A stretch of 13,495 nt of DNA from Ochromonadaceae sp. CCMP2298 (taxonomy: Eukaryota; Sar; Synurophyceae; Ochromonadales; Ochromonadaceae). The stretch covers positions 1 to 13,495 of the forward strand of contig MU634294.1 of NCBI GenBank assembly GCA_026770595.1. Reading direction: 5' to 3'. How positions within the stretch are numbered: the first letter of the stretch is position 1; every line of letters starts with the position of its first letter. Shown one piece after another: positions 1-6,697 of the stretch. The notes under the pieces were generated by a model. The model had not been told where the DNA came from. It did not search any database and was given only the letters and a program-made list of their open reading frames with translations. The position numbers and the translations under genes were made by a program.

Positions 1-1
1 C

Positions 2-2134
2 GCCGACGTGGTGCTCTTCGCGGCGCACAAGTGGAACATCTCCAAGCCCTCTCTGCTGCACGACACCAAGGACAACTTCGAAGGAACCACCTCGTCCAAG
101 TTCTGGATCGACGTGCAGCTGCGCTGGGGCGACTTCGACTCGCACGATGTGGAGAGATACGCGCGTGCGAAGTTCCTGGACTACTCCACGGACAACATGT
201 CGCTCTACCCCTCCCCCACGGGCGTACTGTGCACGTTCGATCTCGCGTACAACCTGTACTCCGGGTATGGCAACTGGTTCCCGGGCGCGAAGCCCCTCAT
301 GCAGCAGGCCATGGCCAAGCTCATCAGAGACAACCCCGCCATGTTCGTGCTGCGCGAGCGCATCCGCAAGGGCCTGCAGCTGTACAGCTCGGAGCCCACG
401 GAGCCCTACCTGTCCTCGCAGAACTACACAGAGCTGTTCTCCAACCAGATCATCTGGTTCGTGGACGACACCAACGTGTACCGCGTAACCACGCACAAGA
501 CATTCGAGGGCAACCTGGTGACCAAGCCCATCAACGGCGCGATCTTCATCTTCAACCCCCGCACCGGCCAGCTCTTCCTGAAGATCATCCACACCTCCGT
601 GTGGGCGGGCCAGAAGCGCCTGGCGCAGCTGGCTAAGTGGAAGACCTCCGAAGAGGTGGCGGCGCTCATCAGGTCGCTGCCTCTGGAGGAGCAGCCGCAG
701 CAGCTGATCGTGACGCGCAAGGGGCTTTTGGACCCGATGGAGGTGCACTTGCTGGACTTCCCGAACATCGTGATTAAGGGCTCGGAGCTGCAGCTGCCCT
801 TCCAGTCCTGCCTGAAGATCGAGAAGTTCGGCGACTTGATCCTGAAGGCCACCGAGCCGCAGATGGTGCTGTTCAACATCTACGACGACTGGCTGAAGAC
901 CATCTCCTCCTACACCGCCTTCTCGAGGCTGATCCTCATCCTGCGCAGCCTGCACGTGAACCCCGACCGCACCAAGGCCCTGCTGCGGCCAGACACCTCG
1001 GTCATCACGCAGGCCCACCACGTGTGGCCCTCTCTCACCGACGAGCAGTGGATCCGCATCGAGGTCAGCCTCAAGGACCTCATACTCGCCGACTACGGGA
1101 AGAAGAACAACGTCAACGTGGCCTCCCTCACGCAGAGCGAGGTGCGCGACATCATCCTGGGCATGGAGATATCCCCGCCCTCGCTGCAGCGCCAGCAGGT
1201 GGCGGAGGTGGAGAAGCAGGCCCGCGAGCAGTCCCAGCTGACGGCTACCACCACCAAGACCACGAACGTGCACGGGGACACGATGACGGTCACCACCACC
1301 ACGCAGTACGAGCAGGCCTCCTTCAACACCCGCACCGACTGGCGCATCCGGGCCATCTCCGCTTCCAACCTGAACCTGCGCACCAACCACATCTACGTGT
1401 CCTCGGAGGAAATCTCGGACGCCGGTTTCACCTACGTGCTGCCCAAGAACATCCTCAGCAAGTTCATCACCATCTCAGACCTGCGCACCCAGGTGGCCGG
1501 CTATATGTACGGAGTGTCGCCTGCAGACAACGCGCAGGTGAAGGAGGTGCGCTGCATCGTGCTCGTGCCTCAGGTGGGCAACCACCAGGCATGCACCCTG
1601 CCCAGGCGCCTGCCCGAGCACGAGTTCCTAGAGGACCTCGAGCCTCTAGGCTGGCTGCACACGCAGCCCACAGAGCTGCCCCACCTGCCCCCGCAGGACG
1701 TCATCGCGCACTCGCGCATCATGGCAGACAATCAGACCTGGGATGGAGAGAAGACCATCGTGGTCACCTGCAGCTTCACCCCCGGCTCCGTCTCCCTCAC
1801 CGCCTACAAGCTCACACCCCCAGGATTCGAGTGGGGCCGGGTCAACCGCGACGCCGGCATGGGCGCGCAGGGATATTCCCCCGCACACTATGAGCGCGTG
1901 CAGATGCTGCTCTCGGACAAGTTCCTGGGCTTCTTCCTCGTGCCGGACGACGACGTGTGGAACTACAACTTCATGGGCGTGAAGCACAGCCTAGGTATGG
2001 AGTACAACTTGGCCCTGGGCGTGCCCAAGGAGTTCTACAGCGAGCTGCACCGCCCCTCGCACTTCCTGACCTTCAGCGCGATGGAGGAGACGGACGGCGC
2101 GGCGGAGGCCGATGTGGACGACCTGTTCGCGTAA
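2..2134 (+). CDS. PRP8: PRP8 pre-mRNA splicing factor, C-terminal part (5' truncated by window edge)
   Basis: Core U5 snRNP protein that scaffolds the spliceosome active site and regulates the helicase BRR2. The frame is already open at the left edge and runs about 710 residues without an intron to a TAA stop, roughly the last third of a protein of about 2,300 residues; no start lies in the window. Family-specific stretches are visible: [38 protein letters not shown]-like [28 protein letters not shown] (end of the linker/endonuclease-like region), the RNase H-like domain from about nt 410 to 1100 including [10 protein letters not shown] with its paired Asp, [21 protein letters not shown], and the JAB1/MPN-like domain from about nt 1380 to the stop. 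The C-terminal hook retains [15 protein letters not shown], which contains the positions mutated in human RP13 retinitis pigmentosa, and ends in an acidic tail DVDDLFA. By memory of the family, [10 protein letters not shown] (usually VTIH) and VPQVGNHQ (usually VPQWG) are small deviations. Confidence 0.98.
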   Translation, partial: ADVVLFAAHKWNISKPSLLHDTKDNFEGTTSSKFWIDVQLRWGDFDSHDVERYARAKFLDYSTDNMSLYPSPTGVLCTFDLAYNLYSGYGNWFPGAKPLMQQAMAKLIRDNPAMFVLRERIRKGLQLYSSEPTEPYLSSQNYTELFSNQIIWFVDDTNVYRVTTHKTFEGNLVTKPINGAIFIFNPRTGQLFLKIIHTSVWAGQKRLAQLAKWKTSEEVAALIRSLPLEEQPQQLIVTRKGLLDPMEVHLLDFPNIVIKGSELQLPFQSCLKIEKFGDLILKATEPQMVLFNIYDDWLKTISSYTAFSRLILILRSLHVNPDRTKALLRPDTSVITQAHHVWPSLTDEQWIRIEVSLKDLILADYGKKNNVNVASLTQSEVRDIILGMEISPPSLQRQQVAEVEKQAREQSQLTATTTKTTNVHGDTMTVTTTTQYEQASFNTRTDWRIRAISASNLNLRTNHIYVSSEEISDAGFTYVLPKNILSKFITISDLRTQVAGYMYGVSPADNAQVKEVRCIVLVPQVGNHQACTLPRRLPEHEFLEDLEPLGWLHTQPTELPHLPPQDVIAHSRIMADNQTWDGEKTIVVTCSFTPGSVSLTAYKLTPPGFEWGRVNRDAGMGAQGYSPAHYERVQMLLSDKFLGFFLVPDDDVWNYNFMGVKHSLGMEYNLALGVPKEFYSELHRPSHFLTFSAMEETDGAAEADVDDLFA

Positions 2135-2499
2135 ATGTGTATGGTCAACTGACTATTTGCCTAGGCCAGGCAGGGACTGGACAGAGCTCCACTGCCGATT
2201 AGCTTCTATTCCCTCTGCAATCGCAGTATTCTAGTTAAAAAAACAAAAGCAAAACATTGTTGCAAAGAGGTGCTTCATTCTCATTCTCAGTCCCCGTCCC
2301 GGTCTCTACCCCTGTACCTGTCCCTATCCCTGTCGTTCTCCCTGTCCCTGTCCCAACCCCTGCCCCCGCACCTTTGAACTGTTGAAGGTATTGGGAAGTG
2401 TTGCTTACTTAACATGAGAAAAGAAATCGGCTAAGCGATGCTCATATTCTCTATACATTCGGCATATAAAAAACGCTCAGGACATAGGGCCTTAGGGCC
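2135..2499. other. Convergent intergenic region PRP8 / NFU
   Basis: Holds the 3' regions of two convergent genes. It contains an A-rich patch (about 2235-2255), the pyrimidine hexamer tract described separately (2291-2372) and AT-richer sequence up to the NFU stop. I see no ORF of interest and no clear AATAAA on either strand. Confidence 0.7.
2291..2372. repeat. Degenerate hexanucleotide CCCTGT-type tract
   Basis: About 80 bp of nearly pure pyrimidine on the + strand, built from variants of CCCTGT (CCCTGT, CCCTAT, CCTGTA, CCCAAC). On the minus strand it reads as GGGACA repeats, so it would be G-rich in any NFU 3' read-through transcript. Unit spacing is mostly six bases with interruptions, consistent with an ageing microsatellite. 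Confidence 0.8.
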
Positions 2500-3327
2500 T
2501 CACTCCACCCAGTCGATCATCAGGGCCAGCATGAAGTGCCTCTGCACGCGCTGCATGATCTCCACCTTCACTGACTGCAGTGCGGCCGCAGACCCCTCCA
2601 TCTTCAGAGCCACTCGCGGCTGCAGCCCCCCCACGCCCGATATCGACTGTACAGATATCTTGCCCCCCGCCACGGCCAAGAAGGGCCGCACGCCGTCCAG
2701 CACTGTCTCCACCCCCTCCTCCGTGAGCAGGGGCGCATTGGGCAGGGACTGTATGACCTCCGCGATCTCTGGGATCCTCTCCTTCAACTTGCGCTCAAGT
2801 CCCATTTTCATCGTCATGGAGCTGGAGGGACATGTGCCGCACGCGCCCACCAGCTCGAGCTTCACGATGGGGCCGTCGATCTCGGATAGGTTCACGTCGC
2901 CGCTGAGAGAGAGGGTTGTGGTGAGAGGTTATTGTTAACAGGGATGTGATGAGAGGTTATTGCTAGCACAGACGCAGGACCTAAGCCTCAGGCGCAGAGC
3001 CGCTTACCCGTCAGCCTTCAGGTAGGGACGCATCTCGTCCAGCACCTTTTCCACGTTTTCTACTGTGAGGGGGAGCTCGTCGTCCTCGTCGTCTTCGTCC
3101 ATTCCGCCGGTAGGTGCTGCATCACTGGTGCGACTGGCGTCAAAAGGAGAAACTATAGTGTCCGCTAGGTACAAGGGGTGCCCCCTGGCTGCTCCCGGGC
3201 TGCTCGGGGAGAGGCTCTGTCTCTGGACCATAGAGGAACCGTACAAGCCTCTGCTAAAGCTACTTGTTGGAGCAACAAGAGCAAGGAAAGCCGCGAAGAA
3301 CAATGGGTTTAGAAGAATGAGCATCAT
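2500..3327 (-). CDS. NFU: Plastid-type NFU iron-sulfur cluster scaffold (two NifU-C-like domains), spliced
   Basis: Likely assembles or carries Fe-S clusters for plastid proteins, like plant NFU1-3. Exons are 3327-3008 and 2902-2500 (minus strand), joined in phase 2 to give 240 residues and a TGA stop. The splice restores the invariant ADGGDV motif. Residues 1-23 are a hydrophobic signal peptide (MMLILLNPLFFAAFLALVAP...) ending TSS before F24; residues 24-75 are Ser/Arg/Pro-rich like a transit peptide; 76-85 are acidic (MDEDDEDDEL). The first NFU domain (about 87-160) has the cluster-binding pair C128-G-T-C131 within GACGTCPSSSMTMKMGLE. A second, degenerate domain (about 165-235) repeats the VETVLDGVRPFL start but lacks the Cys pair, as in plastid NFUs. 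The start is the first ATG after an in-frame stop near 3384 and is doubled (ATG ATG). Family assignment is firm; plastid location is inferred from the presequence. Confidence 0.95.
2903..3007 (-). other. NFU intron, 105 nt, GT-AG
   Basis: Donor GTAAGC directly after GCTGACGG; acceptor CTCTCAG before CGGCGACGTG. Removing it joins ADG to GDV, the conserved NFU motif, so the boundaries are well supported. It contains a 28-bp tandem duplication (separate entry); each copy carries an AATAACC stretch on the transcribed strand, a candidate branch region. Confidence 0.93.
2917..2972. repeat. 28-bp tandem duplication inside the NFU intron
   Basis: Positions 2917-2934 and 2945-2962 match over 18 bases with a single mismatch (TGTGRTGAGAGGTTATTG on the + strand); period 28. 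The remainder of each unit is diverged. It lies in the 3' half of the intron, just before the polypyrimidine/acceptor segment. Confidence 0.8.
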
Positions 3328-3816
3328 GTTTGCCGGGGCTGTGCTGATGCCTCTAGATTGGCGACAGGATTCCTCTTGTCCTTATGCCGTGCGCTGCGAC
3401 CGACCGGCTGGCGATGAGCTGATTGACGTGTGAAGGATGATGCCTTTCGGGTTGTGCACTGAGAGCAGGAACCTTCGGAATATGCCTTGCACCTCTCAGA
3501 TTCAGAGGTCTCCCGCTTCCGCTCTGCATTGCTTCCTTTACGGAAAGTTACCATCCTAATCGAAACTCATTTCTTCCCTCCTATCGAAAGATGGGACCAA
3601 AAAGAGCCTCTGCGAGAAGCATGGTAATTCCCTACTTTATTGGACGCCAAATCCGTTTATTCTCTCTCATCCATTGCGCTGTCTTATCCGTTATCATCCA
3701 AACTATCTGTTCTCTCTCTCAGCCACCCTTGCATTGTACTGGGGTGGGGGTGTTTGCGGCGAAACAGATCGGCGACTGCAGCCCAACGCCAACGCATCGG
3801 CCCAACCCCACCGCGC
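3328..3816. promoter_or_regulatory. Divergent intergenic region NFU / TMEM184-like
   Basis: About 490 bp between two divergently transcribed genes, so it must hold both promoters. No clear TATA box is seen. A TCGAAA word occurs twice near 3560-3590, and a long TC-rich stretch (3655-3722) ends in CTCTCTCTCAG. That stretch, preceded by GGTAATT at 3623-3629, looks like a possible 5'-UTR intron (about 3624-3722) of the + strand gene; this is tentative. An out-of-frame ATG at 3591 opens an ORF that overlaps the TMEM184-like start. Confidence 0.5.
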
Positions 3817-5433
3817 ATGATGAAGAGTCCCAGTGGCGACACCAGCAGGCACCTACGGAGGAGCAGCTCCTGCGTGGAGTACCTGGCGAAGGCCATTACA
3901 TTCTTGACCATCACAGCCTGCGTTGTCGCCATCATCGGGTACAGCTACGACCTATACAAACACGGACAACAAAAGCACTACATCGGCTGGTTCTCCAGCG
4001 CAGGCTTTGTGCTCCTAACTATCCCAATCTCGATGCGGAACATTGTCCAGCACCTGCTGAACTGGAACGCCCCCCACATACAGAAATACGTGGTTAGAAT
4101 CATCTGGATGGTGCCTATCTACTCGGTCGAGTCCTGGCTAGCCTTGCGCTTCAAAGCGGCCTCCCTGTACATAGAGACAATACGCGAATGCTACGAGGCG
4201 TACGTTATATTCAACTTCATGTACTTCCTTATCGCGCTACTGGGAGAGGAGCAGCAGCTGGTACAGAAGCTGAAGTTCAAGTCTCCAGAGCACGGGCGGC
4301 ACAGTTGGCCAGTCAGCCTGCTAGTCTCCCCCTGGCTAATGGGCCACGAACTACTCCAGAAGTGCAAGTTCGGAGTGCTGCAGTATGTGATCATCAAGAA
4401 CCTGTTCGCGATAGTGGTGTGCATACTGGCCTCTAGAGGGGCGTACGACGAGGGCTCCTTCAGCATCACAGGTGTGTACCTGTACGTCTGCCTGGTGTGC
4501 AACGTCTCCCAGCTGTGGGCCCTCTACTGCCTCGTTTTGTTCTACTACGCCACCAAGGAGGAGCTCGCACCGTGGCGGCCGGTGGGCAAGTTTCTCAGCG
4601 TGAAGACTGTGGTTTTCTTCACCTGGTGGCAGTCTCTGCTGCTCAACATCGTGACGTTGCCTTTTCAAGATCAGGAAGAGACCGGGCACTGGACGAACAA
4701 CGAGATATCAAAGGGGCTGCAGGACTACTGCATATGCATCGAGATGCTCTTCGCGTCTATCGCGTTCAACTACGCCTTTACCTACAAGGACTACCAAATA
4801 GTGAAGATAAAGGTAAGCCCTCCCTCCACAGACTAACGCATCCTCTGGGCTCTCGCACCCACTCCTGACTCTGCCCCTCGCCCCCTCTGTCTCACCCCCC
4901 CCCTCTCTTCCTCCCTCTATCTCTCCTCTGCCCCCCTCTCGTCATCCAGCACGATGACGACCAGATCCAGAAGGAGCAAGCGAAGCCTTTCTTCGTGACT
5001 GCCTTTCTGGAGAGCGCTGTGCCTGACGACATCCTGACAGACCTGAGGTACGATCCTTCAACGACCTCCCCCGTTCATCTACAATCAACTTGTATAAATC
5101 CCCCCTCTCCTTGCCTCTCTCCCCTCCTTTACTCCCCCCTCCTTTATCCCCCCCTCCTTTACTCCCCCCACCTCTCGCCCCACTCTCAGGCGGTTCGCGC
5201 GCAACAACAGCCTCGTACGCAAGGTACTGGGGGCGAGCCTGGACGACGCAGACGACGAGGAGGCTGTCCCACTGCACCCCACTGACAGTTTAGAACTTAT
5301 CAACAGCGATTTTATTGACAGCCGGGACAGGGACAGCCAGGACAGGGGCCCCGACCCCCCCCCCCTCAAAAGCGGTCGAGGCGAGCACGGTACCGAAAAC
5401 CCCAGCAAAAACGCCAGCGAAGGTTATCAATAA
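3817..5433 (+). CDS. TMEM184 / organic solute transporter alpha-like (Solute_trans_a) membrane protein, spliced
   Basis: Multi-pass protein of the TMEM184/OST-alpha family, found in endomembranes or plasma membrane across eukaryotes; the substrate cannot be read from sequence. Exons 3817-4812, 4950-5047 and 5190-5433 join in phases 0 and 2 to give 445 residues. Hydrophobic segments lie near residues 22-43, 57-73, 88-108, 124-142, 186-206, 217-243, 262-282 and 302-325. Family signatures are IIWMVPIYSVESWLAL (about 95-110), ECYEAYVIFNFMYFL (124-138), CKFGVLQYVIIKN (183-195) and the FNYAFTYKDY stretch (318-326). The soluble tail spans exons 2-3 and is acidic and polar, with a D/R/S run encoded by GGGACAG-type repeats and a poly-Pro patch. 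The start is the first in-frame ATG; a second follows at 3820. The NFU gene is divergent upstream. The stop codon lies inside AATAAA. Confidence 0.95.
4813..4949 (+). other. TMEM184-like intron 1, 137 nt, GT-AG
   Basis: Donor AAG|GTAAGC, acceptor CATCCAG|CACGAT, phase 0. The last two thirds is almost pure pyrimidine. An ACTAAC branch-like word lies near the 5' end (about 4832). Reading through gives a stop within eight codons, which supports splicing. Confidence 0.9.
5048..5189 (+). other. TMEM184-like intron 2, 142 nt, GT-AG
   Basis: Donor CTGAG|GTACGA, acceptor CACTCTCAG|GCGG; joined codons give DLRRFARNN in an open frame to the stop. The intron is strongly C/T-rich and contains an exact 15-bp tandem repeat. 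Confidence 0.88.
5122..5166. repeat. Three 15-bp tandem units in an intron
   Basis: Three consecutive units of CCCTCCTTTACTCCC type (5122-5136, 5137-5151, 5152-5166); units 1 and 3 are identical and unit 2 differs at two bases. A degenerate fourth copy follows to about 5181. The array forms most of the intron's polypyrimidine tract. Confidence 0.9.
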
Positions 5434-5434
5434 A
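5429..5434 (+). promoter_or_regulatory. AATAAA overlapping the TMEM184-like stop codon
   Basis: AATAAA begins two bases before the TAA (5431-5433), within CAATAAATAAG. It is the only canonical poly(A)-signal word seen downstream of any gene here, and if used it would leave a 3' UTR of only a few tens of bases. Chance occurrence is possible. Confidence 0.4.
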
Positions 5435-5987
5435 TAAGTATTATATCTTGTACATAAGTTGCACCCTGGGTATCCTCGCTAAGAAAGCAGTAACCGTAGA
5501 CCGATGAACCGAAAACATGGCCTCCGATTAAAGTTATGCATAATATATTTACCGGTATACGAAGGGCACTTTGCAGACTTTCTCTCTATCTCTCTGCTGG
5601 ATCTCTCTATCTCATACGCTTCCCACCAATCCCAACGTGATGTAGCATTGCTGGCGCAGTGGCGTCACTAGCATTGCTGCTACTGTAAGTGCGGCGCATT
5701 GCTCTGTCACTGTGGCCCCTGGCTGCGTCTGAGCCGCCAGGTACAGGCATGGGTGCTGCTTGGTCCGTGGGTGCTGCTAGTCAGACAGCTGCTGTCCGGC
5801 TGATAAAGCTCGGGCCGGAGTCATCCCTGCCCATGCAGCCGCCTCTGCCCCTGGCTCTGCCCCTGCTGCGGGCTGCAACCTGATTCTTGCGCCCCTCTGC
5901 CCCGCCATCTCCACCGCCGCTGCTGAGTCCGTCCTCACCAGCCGCGCCGCTGCCAAAGAACTCGTTGCGGAAAGAAGTGTCATGGAA
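5434..5987. other. Convergent intergenic region TMEM184-like / DUF4787-like
   Basis: The left part is AT-rich; then comes a TC-rich stretch with TCTCTCTATCTC at 5581-5592 and again at 5602-5613 (period 21). GCATTGCT occurs three times about 25 bases apart (5645, 5671, 5696). The right part (5690-5985) is GC-rich and open in some frames with Ala/Pro-rich translations, but none shows a domain or credible start. No gene called. Confidence 0.6.
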
Positions 5988-6344
5988 TCAGAAAAGATCT
6001 TCAATCGCCTCCACTGCGCTTTTGCTGCGGTCGCGAGACTGCAATTCGCGCTGCTCCTTTCTGGCGCAGTTCGCGAAGCTCCTGCTGCGCGGGTGGTCGA
6101 TCTCGCCGTCCTCCAGCGGCATGGCGCCGTACACCTCTGCAAAGCAAAGGTCCGAGGTGCACTTGTTCACACAGTTGTAGGATTCCTCGAGCACCATACC
6201 AGCGCAAGTGGTCTTCTCGCAGTTGACTTTTTTGGCCTTCCAAACCTTGTCGAGCTTCGAGTGCACGCTTTTGCGCCCGCTGACGGCTCTCTGCAAGCAG
6301 CCGAGCACCAGCAGCAGAAGCAGCGCAATAGATACAGCCTGCAT
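5988..6344 (-). CDS. Small secreted Cys-rich protein, DUF4787-like
   Basis: 118-residue protein of unknown biochemical function. Residues 1-22 are a clear signal peptide (MQAVSIALLLLLVLGCLQRAVSG). The mature part contains KVNCEKTTCAGMVLEESYNCVNKC, then LCFAEVYG, PLEDGEID and FANCARKE. Six Cys remain in the mature chain (NCEKTTC, NCVNKC, LC, NC after discounting the signal peptide), enough for disulfides. This C..TTC.G...EES.NCV..C...C....Y....LEDGE.D pattern matches my memory of DUF4787, short secreted proteins in plants, algae and animals; no database check was possible. The start is secure: an in-frame TGA sits at 6350-6348, two codons upstream. The gene is intronless and divergent from the NTPase gene. 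The tail after FANC is charged and probably a helix. Confidence 0.85.
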   Translation of the reverse strand: MQAVSIALLLLLVLGCLQRAVSGRKSVHSKLDKVWKAKKVNCEKTTCAGMVLEESYNCVNKCTSDLCFAEVYGAMPLEDGEIDHPRSRSFANCARKEQRELQSRDRSKSAVEAIEDLF

Positions 6345-6697
6345 TTCTCACCGACAAGGAAATGAATGATTGGAAGTGCGAAGAAGGCCACACCACACCG
6401 CCTTGACCACAGCAGCAGCGAGGATGTCTGAAATTTTTGACCTCTTGTACGAGAATTAGGCGCCGGTCAACGAAATTAGTCACAAGTAACGCCAATCTTT
6501 CTAGTATACTTTGGATAGAAAGCCGAAAATTGGATCAACGTCCTCTCCATTTCCACCATTGCTTTCATAAAGGCCGCGGAGCGAGAGCCTTGCACCCCCG
6601 GTGAGCCCCTCACCATCGTTATCGGAGGATGGCCTCTGCAAGTGCGCCTCCTTATTGCCGCGTCTGGCGCTGAAGTGGGCGAGTTTCCCCAGCCGGG
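6345..6697. promoter_or_regulatory. Divergent intergenic region DUF4787-like / NTPase
   Basis: A 353-bp gap between two divergent starts, presumably a bidirectional promoter. Its middle (6420-6560) is AT-richer, with a TAGTATACTT word at about 6502 as the only TATA-like candidate. Both products enter the secretory pathway, so shared control is plausible but not shown. Confidence 0.5.

Noticed and set aside
31-636. Long alternative-frame ORFs over PRP8 (also 1024-1893 and 424-879 on the minus strand)
   Set aside because: They overlap a fully conserved PRP8 frame and have Arg/Ala/His-rich translations typical of shifted GC-rich codons.
3433-3475. GATGATG...CTGAG as possible C/D snoRNA boxes
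   Set aside because: Only about 30 bases between boxes, no terminal stem, no second box pair.
5534-5558. Short palindromes TTATGCATAA and TACCGGTA
   Set aside because: Short self-complementary words of this kind are expected by chance and have no supporting context.
5689-5883. 64-codon + strand ORF in the convergent gap
   Set aside because: No in-frame ATG start near its 5' end, no recognisable motif, compositionally biased.
5777-6142. Ala-rich minus-strand ORF overlapping the DUF4787-like gene's 3' end
   Set aside because: Low-complexity translation, no domain, starts inside the conserved gene in another frame.
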